From: Undibacterium pigrum
Lineage (GTDB): Bacteria; Pseudomonadota; Gammaproteobacteria; Burkholderiales; Burkholderiaceae_D
Direction: 5' to 3'
Length of the DNA: 64,000 bases
NCBI RefSeq assembly: GCF_003201815.1
Contig: NZ_QJKB01000009.1
Location: 124,001-188,000, forward strand
In this document: in pieces, positions 6,046 to 16,851 of the stretch
Position numbering within the stretch: the first letter of the stretch is position 1
Layout: each line of letters starts with the position of its first letter
Program-made: the position numbers and the translations under genes
The notes under the pieces: generated by a model
The model's input: only the letters and a program-made list of their open reading frames with translations
Databases searched by the model: none
Told to the model about the DNA's origin: nothing

Positions 6046-8829
6046 TTAATTACCTTCTAGGAAGCTCTTCAGCTTATCAGAACGTGAAGGATGACGTAAT
6101 TTTCTCAAAGCCTTGGCTTCTATTTGACGAATACGCTCCCTGGTCACGTCGAATTGCTTGCCCACTTCTTCCAAAGTGTGGTCGGTCGACATCTCTACAC
6201 CAAAACGCATGCGCAATACTTTTGCTTCGCGTGGAGTCAGGGAATCGAGTACATCCTTGACCACATTGCGCATGGAGGCGTGCAGAGCAGCGTCAGCCGG
6301 TGCCAGTGTGTGATTGTCTTCGATGAAGTCGCCCAGATGGGAATCATCATCGTCGCCTATCGGTGTTTCCATGGAAATCGGCTCTTTCGCAATCTTCATG
6401 ATCTTGCGAATTTTATCTTCCGGCATTTCCATCTTGATCGCCAGCGTTGCCGGATCAGGCTCTACACCTGTCTCTTGCAAAATCTGACGGGAGATACGAT
6501 TCATCTTATTAATCGTTTCTATCATATGCACAGGGATACGAATCGTGCGTGCCTGGTCGGCGATAGAACGGGTAATAGCCTGGCGTATCCACCATGTTGC
6601 ATAGGTAGAGAATTTATAACCGCGGCGATATTCAAACTTGTCGACGGCTTTCATCAAACCGATATTACCTTCCTGAATCAAGTCCAGGAATTGCAAACCG
6701 CGGTTGGTGTATTTCTTGGCGATGGAAATAACCAGACGCAAGTTGGCCTCGGTCATTTCACGCTTGGCTTTGCGCGCTTTCATTTCACCGGCAGACATCT
6801 TTTTATTGATGTTGCGCAGATCAGGCAATGGCAATACAACACGTGCTTGCAGGTCTATCAGTTTTTGCTGCAGTTGTTGCACTGAAGGGATGTTACGGCC
6901 CAGCACAGCACTGTAGGAATGACCGGAATTCACTTCACCTTCAACCCAGCTCAGATTGGTTTCATTGCCAGGGAAAACTTTAATGAAGTGAGAACGTGGC
7001 ATGCCGCAACGATTGACAACAACTTCCAGTATCTGCTTTTCTACATGGCGCACTTCATCCACCTGGCCGCGCAGGGTGTCGCACAGTTTTTCAACGACTT
7101 TTGCAGTAAAGCGTATACCAAGCAGTTCGCCAGAAATGGCTTCCTGTGCCTTGACGTAAGTCTTGGAGTTGTAGCCCTCTTTTTCGTAGGACTTGCGCAT
7201 CTTGTCAAAATTCGTGGAAATGATTTCGAATTTTGCCAAAGCATCGCGCTTCAATTGTTCGAGTTGTTCAGCAGAGATTGCGGCTGCGCCTGCGGCGCCG
7301 CCATCATCGTCTTCTTCTTCCTCTTCTTCTTCCTCTTCTTCTTCGTCTTCTTCAGACGATTCTTCGGCAGCCACCACGACTACCGGCGCAGCCTGCTCGT
7401 CGGCGTTCGGGTCAACCAGGCCATCAACGATTTCATCAATCTTGATTTCATCTGCAGCGATGCGCTCAGCAGCAGCCAGGATTTCTGCAATCGTGGTCGG
7501 GCAGGCGGAGATCGCCTGTATCATGTCTTTCAGGCCTTCTTCGATTTTCTTCGCGATGACGATTTCGCCTTCGCGCGTCAGCAACTCAACCGAACCCATT
7601 TCACGCATATACATGCGCACAGGGTCAGTGGTGCGACCAAAATCGGAGTCAACTGTAGACAGTGCGGCTTCTGCAGCAGCTTCAACTTCATCATCATCGG
7701 TCGTGACAGTGACGACGTTATCCGACAATAACAGGGTTTCAGCATCAGGGGCTTGCTCGTAGACGGCCACGCCCATGTCGTTGAAAGTACCGATGATGCC
7801 TTCGATGGCTTCAGGGTCGACAACGTTTTCTGGCAAGTGATCGTTGACCTCTGCGAACGTCAGGTAGCCACGGTCTTTACCCAGCTTGATCAGGGTTTTC
7901 AGTTTCTGGCGACGGCGCTCGAGTTCTTCTTCAGTAGCCTCAGGATCAGAAGAGAAGGCATCTTTCAGCAAAGCCTTTTCTTTGGCCTTGCGGTCTTTTG
8001 CCTTGGCCTTGTCGATGGCTTTCATCTCGGCGCGCTCTACTGCATTGAGCGCGGCGATTTCTTCATTCTCTGGCTGATATTCTTTTGGTTTGCGGCCACG
8101 GCGACCAGGCACCTTCACCCCAGGCAGTACATAGCTGGAGGTGTCGATTGCGGCAAGCACCGCAGCATCGGTCGTCTGGCTTACGGTAGGCGCAGAACCG
8201 GTTTTGATTTCCTGCACCTCTGGTGCAGCTTTCGCTGAATTCTTGGTTGGCTTAGTCACTGTCTTTGAATCGGTTTTGTTAATTGTCACAGAAGCTTTCG
8301 ATGATACGGATACTGGTTCTGGCCGGGCTGCAGATGCACTCCTGGTTTTTCCACTGAGCTGGGATTCGGCCGCTTCTGCTGGCTGAGCCCCTTTTCTTGC
8401 CGGTGGTGTCGCATTCTTGCCGCTCACTTCCTTACCAGCCGTTTTTGTCGCAAACGCGGATTGTGCATCCGTGTCTTTGGCTTTTGTTGCCGTTTTCAAT
8501 ACTGCTTTACTTGTTGCCTGTTTTGTTGCCTGCGTCACCTTGACGGTATCGGCTTCCAGTGAGGTCTTTATCACTTTAGGCGCTTTAACGTCTTTCGCAA
8601 CCCCTTTTTGCTCCGCTGTTTTGTCTGCTTTACTGACAGTCACAGCCTTACTACTCGTACTCCGTGCAATAGACGCTGCAGCCGTCTTTGCCTTGGTGCC
8701 AGCACTTGCCGCGGTTTTTACCGCTTTGCTCGTTGCAGCGACAGTCGCTTTTTCAGGCGCGCTTGCCACGGCTTTTGTTACCGTAGTGGACTTCAGGGTT
8801 TTCGCGGGTTTCTTCATTGCGCTAGCCAT
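6046..8829 (-). CDS. rpoD: RNA polymerase primary sigma factor RpoD (sigma-70)
   Basis: Housekeeping sigma factor that directs RNA polymerase to -35/-10 promoters. About 927 aa from the ATG at 8829, chosen because GGATGG lies 9 bases upstream; ATG 8817 is an alternative, and a further in-frame extension to 9000 looks non-coding. Residues 1 to about 230 are a low-complexity Ala/Lys/Thr/Val extension typical of some Burkholderiales. Then follow region 1.1 and the non-conserved region, with an unbroken acidic run of Glu/Asp around residue 500. The C-terminal third has region 2 ([33 protein letters not shown]), region 3 and region 4 ([20 protein letters not shown]). Last gene of the rpsU-yqeY-dnaG-rpoD cluster, 538 bases after dnaG with its own promoter in the gap. 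Confidence 0.97.
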   Translation of the reverse strand: MASAMKKPAKTLKSTTVTKAVASAPEKATVAATSKAVKTAASAGTKAKTAAASIARSTSSKAVTVSKADKTAEQKGVAKDVKAPKVIKTSLEADTVKVTQATKQATSKAVLKTATKAKDTDAQSAFATKTAGKEVSGKNATPPARKGAQPAEAAESQLSGKTRSASAARPEPVSVSSKASVTINKTDSKTVTKPTKNSAKAAPEVQEIKTGSAPTVSQTTDAAVLAAIDTSSYVLPGVKVPGRRGRKPKEYQPENEEIAALNAVERAEMKAIDKAKAKDRKAKEKALLKDAFSSDPEATEEELERRRQKLKTLIKLGKDRGYLTFAEVNDHLPENVVDPEAIEGIIGTFNDMGVAVYEQAPDAETLLLSDNVVTVTTDDDEVEAAAEAALSTVDSDFGRTTDPVRMYMREMGSVELLTREGEIVIAKKIEEGLKDMIQAISACPTTIAEILAAAERIAADEIKIDEIVDGLVDPNADEQAAPVVVVAAEESSEEDEEEEEEEEEEEDDDGGAAGAAAISAEQLEQLKRDALAKFEIISTNFDKMRKSYEKEGYNSKTYVKAQEAISGELLGIRFTAKVVEKLCDTLRGQVDEVRHVEKQILEVVVNRCGMPRSHFIKVFPGNETNLSWVEGEVNSGHSYSAVLGRNIPSVQQLQQKLIDLQARVVLPLPDLRNINKKMSAGEMKARKAKREMTEANLRLVISIAKKYTNRGLQFLDLIQEGNIGLMKAVDKFEYRRGYKFSTYATWWIRQAITRSIADQARTIRIPVHMIETINKMNRISRQILQETGVEPDPATLAIKMEMPEDKIRKIMKIAKEPISMETPIGDDDDSHLGDFIEDNHTLAPADAALHASMRNVVKDVLDSLTPREAKVLRMRFGVEMSTDHTLEEVGKQFDVTRERIRQIEAKALRKLRHPSRSDKLKSFLEGN

Positions 8830-9078
8830 TGAATCAAACCATCCGGAACTGAGGAAGTCGCCTGTGGGCACATCACAAAAAAGAAAATGCGCTGCCAGCA
8901 GATCTGTTGATCGGCATCGCAGAGCAAAATCTGGTTTGTTGCAGACTTCCCGAGTCTCAGCGCCAGTGTTTTGGGTTACTCGGAGGAGCATTACGCTCAC
9001 CTAAACAACACATTCTGTGCAAATGCAAAAGCTTCGCCCAGAATGAAACAACCTAAGACCTTGAATCGAAAGCCTTTA

Positions 9079-9084
9079 ATTATA
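9079..9084 (-). promoter_or_regulatory. Probable rpoD promoter (-10 hexamer)
   Basis: A perfect TATAAT on the minus strand, 250 bases upstream of the rpoD start, in the 538-base dnaG-rpoD gap (8830-9367). The -35 region is weak (TGGAGT at 17-bp spacing). The rest of the gap is A/T-rich and holds a palindrome CTGTCATGACAG near 9309-9320 but no gene. Confidence 0.5.
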
Positions 9085-9367
9085 CCATGCGAACGTACTT
9101 TACTCCAGCCTAAGACTGTGCATATATCAACTTAGCGACAATTTAGTGAATAATTTTTAGGCAAATACTGGAGAAAAAATAGGCAAAAACTTCACTCCAC
9201 TCTGTGTGGATCAGCTAAATTAATTAACAAATAATTAAATAACTTAATCCGCGCCCTGACTTCAATAGCAGAAATGACGTCAAAACTGGAAATAACAAGA
9301 CCCCGATGCAAACTGTCATGACAGTCACGCACAAGAAAAAGTTCCAACCTTGGAAATTGCTTTTATT

Positions 9368-11161
9368 TCAACGCAAAGCAGCTTCAGCCGCTGCCTGCTT
9401 CTTAAGCTGATCTTGCAATTGTGCAATTTCACGGTAGCGCGCCATATCCTCAGGAGTGCGCAGACCTCCCAGCGCAAGACTCTCCGCCTCTGCACGCAAA
9501 ACCTGATGGCGCATCTGGCGCAAGGCACCTGCCAACTCCAGCCTGACGATATCAATATCGGTTTCAGCCTGCTCTGCCAGCTCGGCGATCAGGGCATCGA
9601 AGTCTGAGCTACTTGCACGCAATTGCTCGGCCAGCGCAGCAAACTGGGCATTCTCACCCATGCTTTGCGCCGTAAATACCAAGTGGCGCAACATGTCTGC
9701 ACCATCTGGCGCCAGTGCTGCAGCATCTGCCAGCACACTTTCATCGAGCATCATCGCCAGCGAGGGGTGCGCCACCAATATACGCATGATCTGACGCTCC
9801 AGCCCTACTGGCGCATTGCGCTTGCTCTTGGGCGGTGCCTGCTGGATACGCGCCACCGGCTGGCTAAGCTCAAACATGGCTTCAATTTCAGCCGGACTGG
9901 TTTGCGTGACCTGCGCCAGATTGCGCACCAGCTGCAAACGCATACCGGATGATTGCATGGCCTGCAACAGCGGCTTGGCATCAAACTGGGTGCGGGCGCG
10001 CCCTTCTGCTGTCGTCAAATCATTGTCACCTATCATTTCTCGCATGAAGAATTGCGACAGCGGCATGGCGTCGCGCACCTCCTGCTCGAAGGCATCCGTG
10101 CCAAATTCACGGATATAACTATCGGGGTCATGCTCTTTGGGCAAGAACAAAAACTTGATGACCTTGTCATCATTGGCATGCGGAAGGCAGGCATCGAGTG
10201 CACGTCTGGCAGCACGGCGACCAGCACTGTCGCCATCAAAACTGAAAATCACGTGATCAGTCTGGCGCAAGAGTTTTTGCGCATGGGTAGGCGTACAAGC
10301 CGTCCCCAGAGTTGCCACCGCTTGCGGAAAACCCATTTGCGCCAGCGCCACCACATCCATATAACCCTCAGTGACGAGCACATAACCGGCTTCACGTATG
10401 GACTGGCGCGCCTCAAACAGACCATATAATTCCAGGCCTTTCTGGAACAACGGTGTTTCTGGCGAGTTCAGGTATTTAGGCTCCCCCTGCTCCATGATGC
10501 GCCCACCAAAACCGATGATCTGGCCCTTGGTATTACGGATAGGGAACATGACGCGATCACGGAAGCGGTCATAACGCTTGCGGCCACCACCCTCTTCTTC
10601 ACTCTTATCTATGACCAGACCAGCCTCGACCAGGGCCGGCGTATTGTAGTCACTGAAGACACTGCGCAAACCATCCCAGGCATCAGGAGAAAAACCGAGG
10701 CCAAAGCGCGCGGCTATTTCACCTGTCAAACCACGCTTTTTCAGATAGGCGATGGCTTGCGGCGCAGTGCGCAATTGTTGCTTGTAATATTCACCCGCCT
10801 TGGTCATGACTTCTGACAAGGCCAGGCTTTTTGCCGTGACTTCCGCCCGCTGCGCGGGCAAGAGGCGGTCCTCTTCCGGCACGATCATGCCATTGTTTTG
10901 CGCCAGGTCACGGATGGCATCAACGTAGCTGAGGCCAGAATATTCCATCAGAAAGCCAATGGAACTGCCATGCGCGCCGCAGCCAAAGCAGTGATAAAAC
11001 TGCTTGGTCGGACTGACGGTAAAACTTGGGGATTTTTCGTTATGAAAGGGGCACAAACCCATGTAGTTTGCGCCACCTTTTTTGAGCTGCACGTACTTAC
11101 CCACCACGTCGACAATATCAACGCGGGCCAGTAAATCCTGTATAAAACTTTGTGGTATCAA
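9368..11161 (-). CDS. dnaG: DNA primase DnaG
   Basis: Makes RNA primers for replication, working with DnaB helicase. 597 aa. The N-terminal CHC2 zinc ribbon uses C37, H40, C58 and C61 (CPFH...CFGC). The catalytic core follows, with the TOPRIM signature (LVTEGYMDVVALAQ) and the acidic DGDSAGRRAARR motif. The C-terminal third is the helicase-interaction region and is less conserved. Starts MIPQSFIQDLLARVDIVDVV, the usual DnaG N-terminus. 42 bases after yqeY in the same operon. Confidence 0.97.
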   Translation of the reverse strand: MIPQSFIQDLLARVDIVDVVGKYVQLKKGGANYMGLCPFHNEKSPSFTVSPTKQFYHCFGCGAHGSSIGFLMEYSGLSYVDAIRDLAQNNGMIVPEEDRLLPAQRAEVTAKSLALSEVMTKAGEYYKQQLRTAPQAIAYLKKRGLTGEIAARFGLGFSPDAWDGLRSVFSDYNTPALVEAGLVIDKSEEEGGGRKRYDRFRDRVMFPIRNTKGQIIGFGGRIMEQGEPKYLNSPETPLFQKGLELYGLFEARQSIREAGYVLVTEGYMDVVALAQMGFPQAVATLGTACTPTHAQKLLRQTDHVIFSFDGDSAGRRAARRALDACLPHANDDKVIKFLFLPKEHDPDSYIREFGTDAFEQEVRDAMPLSQFFMREMIGDNDLTTAEGRARTQFDAKPLLQAMQSSGMRLQLVRNLAQVTQTSPAEIEAMFELSQPVARIQQAPPKSKRNAPVGLERQIMRILVAHPSLAMMLDESVLADAAALAPDGADMLRHLVFTAQSMGENAQFAALAEQLRASSSDFDALIAELAEQAETDIDIVRLELAGALRQMRHQVLRAEAESLALGGLRTPEDMARYREIAQLQDQLKKQAAAEAALR

Positions 11162-11203
11162 AGCAGGACGCCAGCTAAAGGATAAAACAAAAGGCCAGTC
11201 GAA

Positions 11204-11650
11204 TTACTTGGACAATGCCGCTTTGACCAGACCAGAAACCTTGCCCATGTCGGCACGGCCAGCCAGTTTTGCCTTCAATACATCAATTACTTTACGCATG
11301 TCTTGCGGTCCTGCTGCACCGGTTTCTGCCACGGCAGCAGCCACGGCTGCCTGCACTTCTTCATCCGACATCGCGGCTGGCATATAGACAGACAAGACTG
11401 CCAGTTCAGCTTTTTCTATATCAGCCAGATCCTGGCGACCACCCGCTTCAAACTGGGTGATGGAATCTTTACGCTGTTTGAGCATTTTTTCTATGATGGC
11501 CAATACCATGCCATCGTCCAGCTCTACGCGCTCATCGACTTCTTTTTGCTTCATGGCTGCCGTCAGCAAGCGGATAGTACCCAGCTTGACTGTTTCTTTG
11601 GCGCGCATCGCAGCCTTCATGTCATCGGTGATCTGTTCTTTCAAACTCAT
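11204..11650 (-). CDS. yqeY: GatB/YqeY domain protein
   Basis: 148 aa, starting MSLKEQITDDMKAAMRAKE, the conserved YqeY opening. It resembles the tail domain of amidotransferase subunit GatB, and a tRNA-binding role has been suggested for the family. The C-terminal AGPQDMRKVIDVLKAKLAGRADMGKVSGLVKAAL block is typical. Between rpsU and dnaG, a position common in betaproteobacteria. The exact biochemical job is not known. Confidence 0.93.
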   Translation of the reverse strand: MSLKEQITDDMKAAMRAKETVKLGTIRLLTAAMKQKEVDERVELDDGMVLAIIEKMLKQRKDSITQFEAGGRQDLADIEKAELAVLSVYMPAAMSDEEVQAAVAAAVAETGAAGPQDMRKVIDVLKAKLAGRADMGKVSGLVKAALSK

Positions 11651-11774
11651 AAGCTGCTCCTGAAATTATTCAAATGGATACCGCGCAAATTTGCACAGGA
11701 ATCCGATACCAATCCCGTACTTTAATCCTGGCAAATGCAAACTGACATGCAATGCCGGCGACAAAGACAACAAA

Positions 11775-11800
11775 GCCCGCTGCGGCTGACCGGAGCGGGC
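11775..11800 (-). terminator. Possible attenuator/terminator after rpsU
   Basis: In the 216-base rpsU-yqeY gap, arms GCCCGCT and AGCGGGC form a hairpin with a 12-base loop, followed on the minus strand by TTTGTTGTCTTTG. The T tract is imperfect, so partial termination is more likely, letting rpsU be expressed above dnaG and rpoD. Confidence 0.5.
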
Positions 11801-11866
11801 ATGCAAACCTAAGTTTAATGCGCTAACCGCGATGCACCCGACAAATTGCCGGACACAACAGCAGGA

Positions 11867-12079
11867 TTAGTACATCTTCTTAGGCAATTGCTGACTACGA
11901 ATACGTTTGTAGTGACGCTTAACAGCGGCAGCCAACTTACGTTTGCGTTCTGCTGTTGGCTTCTCGTAGAACTCGCGAGCGCGCAATTCGGTCAACAGAC
12001 CGGTCTTTTCGATAGTGCGCTTGAAGCGGCGCATGGCAACTTCGAACGGCTCGTTTTCTTTAAGGCGAATTGTGGTCAT
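11867..12079 (-). CDS. rpsU: 30S ribosomal protein S21
   Basis: 70 aa, small and strongly basic, with the S21 pattern: [21 protein letters not shown] at the start and [20 protein letters not shown] in the middle. Binds the 3' domain of 16S rRNA near the anti-Shine-Dalgarno and helps initiation. First gene of the macromolecular-synthesis operon. The 262 bases upstream hold no other gene. Confidence 0.97.
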   Translation of the reverse strand: MTTIRLKENEPFEVAMRRFKRTIEKTGLLTELRAREFYEKPTAERKRKLAAAVKRHYKRIRSQQLPKKMY

Positions 12080-12341
12080 GTAAGTTCAAACCATGGAAAG
12101 ATTTATAGGAAGACCGAGATATTAACAGGAAAATTAAATTAATGGAAGGAAGATGATTAAATCTTGCGCAAAAACTTGTGGCAGACAACAAACATTCATC
12201 AAATTCACTTCACTCTTTACCTGAAACTCACGGCATTTACTGGGGTATCCCTGAAAAGGGTCAATATCACGCAGGAAAATACGTCATAAGCCTCGTATAC
12301 TACCACCCAGTACATATTCATGCAAAAATACAACGCAATTT

Positions 12342-13541
12342 TTAAATTGCCAGGCCCGCTGCAGTGCCCGATGCCCAGGCCCACTGGAAATTATAGCCAC
12401 CCAGCCAGCCCGTCACATCCACCGCTTCACCGATGAAATACAGGCCAGGCACTTTATTGGCCATCATGCTTTGCTGGGACAACTCACGGGTATCCACACC
12501 ACCACGGGTAACCTCGGCCTTGCGGTAACCTTCAGAACCATTGGGTATCAGCTCCCAGCGGTTCAGCTTCTCACCCAGCAGGCGCAGGCGCTTGTCCTGC
12601 ATGTCCGCCACCCTCGCATCACCAGCAAAGCCGTGGGCAGTCAGCAACCCATCGACCAAACGCGCTGGCAGGTATTGCGATAAATGATTTGCCAGATTCT
12701 TTTTGATGGTGGATTTATTACCAACCAGGTCTTCTGCCACATCCACCTCTGGCAAGAGATTGATGCGTATGGCTTTGCCTGGCTCCCAGAAGCTGGATAT
12801 CTGCAATACCGCCGGGCCAGACAGACCACGGTGAGTGAACAGCAAATCTTCACGAAATACCGTACGCGACTTTTTCTCGCCCGTTTCTATATCTACTTCC
12901 AGTGAAATACCAGACAAGGGCACGAAAGGCTCCCAGGCTTTGGCATCAAAAGTCAGGGGCACGAGAGCCGGACGTGGTTCTATGATCTTCAGACCAAACT
13001 GCCTGGCCACCTTATGAGCAAAATCAGTCGCGCCTATTTTGGGGATGGACAAACCACCACAAGCAATCACCACTTGCGCCGCACGGATGATACCTGCGCT
13101 GGTTTGCAACAGAAACCCGCCCTGCTCCTGCTTTTGCACCTCATCCACTTTACTTCCCATACGCCAGTCAACGTTACCGGCATCACATTCCGCCTTGAGC
13201 ATACGGATGATGTCTTCAGCACTGTCATCGCAAAACAATTGACCTTTATGCTTTTCATGCCAGGCAATCTGATAACGCTTCATCAGGGACAGGAAATCTT
13301 GCGGCGTATAACGCGACAAGGCACTTTTACAAAAATGCGGGTTTTCAGAAAGAAAATTATTCGGGCCTGCATGCAGGTTGGTGAAATTACATCGCCCACC
13401 GCCGGAGATACGGATTTTTTCTGCCAGGCGGGTGGCATGATCGATCAATACCACGCGCTTGCCACGCTGGCTTGCAACAGCAGCACACATCATCCCGGCT
13501 GCGCCTGCGCCTATCACGGCAAGGTCAAATTGATTACTCAT
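12342..13541 (-). CDS. HI0933/BaiN-family NAD(P)/FAD-dependent oxidoreductase
   Basis: 399 aa flavoprotein of the HI0933 family. N-terminal Rossmann FAD site LAVIGAGAAGMMCA with the downstream acidic VVLID end, then RISGGGRCNFTN, a family signature. C-terminal GLYFIGEAVDVTGWLGGYNFQWAWASG closes the FAD site. Start taken at the ATG at 13541 (MSNQFDLAVIG); an in-frame ATG at 13565 adds eight non-conserved residues. Substrate unknown; relatives reduce secondary metabolites or are uncharacterised. Same strand as the TetR gene upstream, 79 bases apart, with no clear functional link. Confidence 0.9.
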   Translation of the reverse strand: MSNQFDLAVIGAGAAGMMCAAVASQRGKRVVLIDHATRLAEKIRISGGGRCNFTNLHAGPNNFLSENPHFCKSALSRYTPQDFLSLMKRYQIAWHEKHKGQLFCDDSAEDIIRMLKAECDAGNVDWRMGSKVDEVQKQEQGGFLLQTSAGIIRAAQVVIACGGLSIPKIGATDFAHKVARQFGLKIIEPRPALVPLTFDAKAWEPFVPLSGISLEVDIETGEKKSRTVFREDLLFTHRGLSGPAVLQISSFWEPGKAIRINLLPEVDVAEDLVGNKSTIKKNLANHLSQYLPARLVDGLLTAHGFAGDARVADMQDKRLRLLGEKLNRWELIPNGSEGYRKAEVTRGGVDTRELSQQSMMANKVPGLYFIGEAVDVTGWLGGYNFQWAWASGTAAGLAI

Positions 13542-13620
13542 GGTATTTACTTTCAGTGCTTTCAAAAATTCAGGCGAGATTGTAGCTTACAGCAGGCCTA
13601 TTTGAATCTGCCTGCCCTGT

Positions 13621-14253
13621 TCAATCTTGCTGAATGCTCTTGAGATAAGCGCAAAACATATCAGCCATGGCATCAGCATAGGCATTGATCTCTGCCTCTG
13701 TGTGGCGCGTACCGGAAAAACTGCTGCCCACAGAACTCAGGGTAGTGGTGATCAAATCACCAGCAAGTGTGCGCGTGGCGGCAGTTGCCCTGGGCAATAC
13801 TTCTGCCATGAATAGATCGATAGTCTGGTCTGCCGAGGCCCGCACCTCTTGCGCTTCTGGTGCATCGCGATAGAGCGGAGCCGCATCACTGAGGGCCTGG
13901 CGCGTTTCCGCCTCCTCACATTCCGAGCGTATGAAATTGTGGACCAGCACCCGCAGGCGTTCAAGTGGCGGCTTGCTGGCATCCTCAAGTATGTGCCGTA
14001 GCATGTCAGTAGTCTGCTGCCACTCGTCAGTTTGCAAACGAAAAAGGATGGCTGCCTTATTCGGAAAATATTGGTAAACCGAACCTATGCTGACCCCTGC
14101 CCTCTCTGCCACTCTCGCCGTCGTAAAACGAGTCGCGCCCTCCTGCGCCAATACCTGCACAGCAGCCTGCAGGATTGCCGTGACCAGGCCAGTCGAGCGA
14201 ACCTGCTGTGGTTGCTTGCGCGTAGAAACCTGAGGACGGCGACGGGTGGTCAT
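13621..14253 (-). CDS. TetR-family transcriptional regulator
   Basis: About 210 aa. The N-terminal helix-turn-helix is FTTARVAERAGVSIGSVYQYFPNKAAIL, preceded by an Arg-rich tail (MTTRRRP) used to choose the start at 14253. The C-terminal ligand domain is divergent. Transcribed away from the O-methyltransferase/epimerase pair, with a TetR-like operator in the 425-base gap, so it most likely represses those genes. The inducer is unknown. Confidence 0.9.
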   Translation of the reverse strand: MTTRRRPQVSTRKQPQQVRSTGLVTAILQAAVQVLAQEGATRFTTARVAERAGVSIGSVYQYFPNKAAILFRLQTDEWQQTTDMLRHILEDASKPPLERLRVLVHNFIRSECEEAETRQALSDAAPLYRDAPEAQEVRASADQTIDLFMAEVLPRATAATRTLAGDLITTTLSSVGSSFSGTRHTEAEINAYADAMADMFCAYLKSIQQD

Positions 14254-14591
14254 AGTGAAATAAGTAATAGGGAGCGAAGAAGGAAACAGCAAGCCCATGC
14301 TGTCGAAATGCGATGAATCCCTCGCATCTTAACCCAAGCTACCTTATGCCTCAATCAGGCCTCAATCATTTTGCATGCGCAAAAAAAATTATCATTAAAA
14401 TAATTTTATGCAAAATCAAAACCTGAGCTTTTTGCTGATGACATCTTCATCGCTACCTCTGCTGTACTTGTCCATGGCAGGAATTTTCATAGGCAATCAA
14501 AGACTTATTCCCGAGCACAAAGTCTGGCAAAAACCTGAGGCCCAATGCGAATAGTCAAGGTAAATAATTGCCCGTATCATTTTTCACCAAT

Positions 14592-14607
14592 GCGACGAAT
14601 TAGTCGC
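14592..14607. promoter_or_regulatory. Candidate TetR operator
   Basis: Inverted repeat GCGAC-GAATTA-GTCGC, 72 bases before the methyltransferase start. Another, weaker inverted repeat TTTTGC-ATGC-GCAAAA lies at 14369-14384 closer to the tetR gene. The remainder of 14254-14678 shows no gene. Confidence 0.45.
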
Positions 14608-14678
14608 GTTTTATCCAGAGTCACCTGTAAGGCAGGTGCCCCCCCCATATTTGCACTCGATTTTGAAATTGACACATC

Positions 14679-15356
14679 ATGACCAATACACTGACATCTA
14701 TCCCGCTGACTAGCCTGCTTGAAAGACTGTTCAAACAGGCAGAAGCGGCAACCAGCCCGGCCATCGCCAGCATCTCCCGTGAAGAGCGCGAACGCCTGAT
14801 GCACAGCAAGACAGAATACCTGGATTTTTATAAGTTGCTGAAAGACCTCTGGCTGCCCGTCTCACGCGAAACTGGCGTGCTGCTCTACATGCTGGCGCGC
14901 AGCAGCAATGCACGCAACATCGTTGAATTTGGCACATCATTCGGCATTTCCACCCTGCACATGGCTGCCGCACTACGCGATAACGGCGGCGGCCTGCTGA
15001 TTAGCAGCGAGTTTGAACCATCCAAGGTGGTACAGGCACGCAAACATCTGGACGAGGGCGGCCTGGCTGACCTGGTCGAAATACGCGAAGGCGATGCATT
15101 GAAAACACTGGCAGCAGACCTTCCAGCATCTGTCGACCTGCTGCTGCTCGACGGTGCCAAGGCGCTTTATACCGAGGTACTGAAACTGGTCGAAAGCCAC
15201 TTGCGCCCTGGTGCGCTGATCGTCGCTGACAATGCCGACTATAGCCCGGATTACCTGGCGCATATACGTGCCCCAGGTAGTGGTTACTTGTCTCTGCAAT
15301 TTGGCGGAGATGTAGAAGTATCGATGTGGCTGGGCTGCGTCGATATTAAGCAATAA
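14679..15356 (+). CDS. Class I SAM-dependent O-methyltransferase
   Basis: 225 aa. The SAM site is IVEFGTSFGISTLHMAAAL (motif I, about residues 86-104), followed by SSEFEPSKV (acidic loop) and VDLLLLDGAK (motif III). Resembles the catechol or caffeoyl-CoA O-methyltransferase fold. Substrate unknown. 29 bases upstream of the epimerase-like gene in the same direction, so probably one operon under the divergent TetR protein. Confidence 0.88.
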   Translation: MTNTLTSIPLTSLLERLFKQAEAATSPAIASISREERERLMHSKTEYLDFYKLLKDLWLPVSRETGVLLYMLARSSNARNIVEFGTSFGISTLHMAAALRDNGGGLLISSEFEPSKVVQARKHLDEGGLADLVEIREGDALKTLAADLPASVDLLLLDGAKALYTEVLKLVESHLRPGALIVADNADYSPDYLAHIRAPGSGYLSLQFGGDVEVSMWLGCVDIKQ

Positions 15357-15385
15357 TTTAAATAATTTATTTCAAGGAAAATAAC

Positions 15386-16252
15386 ATGCACGTATTTGTC
15401 ACAGGAGCCACCGGCTGGGTAGGCTCTGCAGTGGTTCAGGAATTGATCAACGCAGGCCATTTGGTGACTGGCCTCGCCCGCTCTGCCGAAAAGGCCACGG
15501 CACTAGCCGCCACGGGGGCGAAAGTCTTGCTCGCCCAACTGGAAGACCTGGATGCACTGCGCACGGCAGCAGATCAAGCCGATGCCGTCATCCACACTGC
15601 CTTCAATCATGACTTTTCAAAATTCATAGCAAATTGTGAACAAGACCGCCAGGTAATCGAGGTGCTGGGAAGTGCACTGCAAGGATCAGACCGCCCACTG
15701 ATCGTGACCTCGGGCCTGCTGGGAATGGCGCGCGGAGCAAACGAACTGGACCTGCCTAACCCAGGCTCACCACGCAAGTCAGAACCTAGCGCAAGGGCCC
15801 TGGCTGAGCGCGGCATACGCGCAGCAACGGTGCGACTGGCACCATCTGTCCATGGCCTGGGTGACTACGGTTTTGTGCCGCTGCTGATACGCCTGGCGAA
15901 ACAGACTGGCGTCTCGGCCTATCTTGGAGAAGGCCAGAATTGCTGGGCTGGCGTGTACAGACAAGATGCTGCACGCGTCTACAGCCTTGCACTGGAACAG
16001 AGTGTTACCGAGCCGGTTTACCATGCAATCGCCGATGAAAGCATCCCCTTCAAAACGATAGCCGAAATCATAGGCCGCCAGCTTGGCTTACCGGTTGAAT
16101 CACGGGAAGCTGAACATTTTGGCTGGTTCGCCAAAATGGCAGGGGCCGACATGTCTGCATCCAGCGCCAGAACCAGGGAAATCCTGGGCTGGAAACCTCA
16201 AGGCCCATCCCTGCTCAGCGACTTGGATCAGGCTGCTTATTACGCTGTCTGA
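15386..16252 (+). CDS. NAD(P)-dependent epimerase/dehydratase family protein (extended SDR)
   Basis: 288 aa. N-terminal nucleotide-binding motif GATGWVGSAVVQEL (residues 7-20). Similar proteins are annotated as SDR oxidoreductases of the NmrA/epimerase type. The classical catalytic YxxxK is not obvious; the region after LIVTSGLLGMA lacks it, so it may be an atypical or non-epimerase member. AGGAAAA lies before the ATG. Followed by a strong terminator. Confidence 0.85.
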   Translation: MHVFVTGATGWVGSAVVQELINAGHLVTGLARSAEKATALAATGAKVLLAQLEDLDALRTAADQADAVIHTAFNHDFSKFIANCEQDRQVIEVLGSALQGSDRPLIVTSGLLGMARGANELDLPNPGSPRKSEPSARALAERGIRAATVRLAPSVHGLGDYGFVPLLIRLAKQTGVSAYLGEGQNCWAGVYRQDAARVYSLALEQSVTEPVYHAIADESIPFKTIAEIIGRQLGLPVESREAEHFGWFAKMAGADMSASSARTREILGWKPQGPSLLSDLDQAAYYAV

Positions 16253-16291
16253 TTACTGAAAGATAGCTCTGTGTTAATTCAATTAACACTG

Positions 16292-16335
16292 CCTTGACGC
16301 GCTTTGCGGCCGTCAAGGTTTTCGATTTTTTTTTT
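16292..16335 (+). terminator. Rho-independent terminator after the SDR gene
   Basis: Stem CCTTGACG (16292-16299) with CGTCAAGG (16311-16318), then TTTTCGATTTTTTTTTT. Just upstream, GTGTTAATT-C-AATTAACAC (16271-16289) is a second palindrome of unknown role. Confidence 0.8.
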
Positions 16336-16851
16336 GCTGCATTGACGGCAATCGATGACGAGTATTACCTCTTAAAAATTCAATGAAAATAAGTACTGCG
16401 AATACCCTGGAAAACTGTCACAACAACCTGCCAATATGTATTGGGGCAGGCCACCTTAGTCAGCTCTGCTTGCATCGATCACAGCAGGGGTGCAAATGTT
16501 GACTATTTCCTCAACATAAAACCCTGGATCAGAAAGAAAAATTGATCGCATGAGCTACCGTAAAATGGAAAATAAAAAGTAATACTGACACTGCACTAAT
16601 TGACACAAAGTGCATACCAGTTTTTTTCATTTTCCGCCCACTCCATGAAAATTTTCATCGCAAATACAGCCAGCCTCAAGACCACTTAATTGCCGCAATT
16701 TGAGGTCAGGCTGGCACTCAAACTTTTCTCTGCCCCATTTTCATGCATACCTGCCACGTAAAAACAAATTCCTTGCCGCAAGAATGTTGTTTGAAATCTG
16801 CAACATTTTCGCAGCAAAAACCGTATTTCCTTATTTGGAATTAAGTAGTTC

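Noticed and set aside
8417..9004. Open frame of 195 codons on the plus strand opposite rpoD
   Set aside because: Mirror of the Ala/Lys-rich rpoD N-terminus; low complexity creates long antisense frames.
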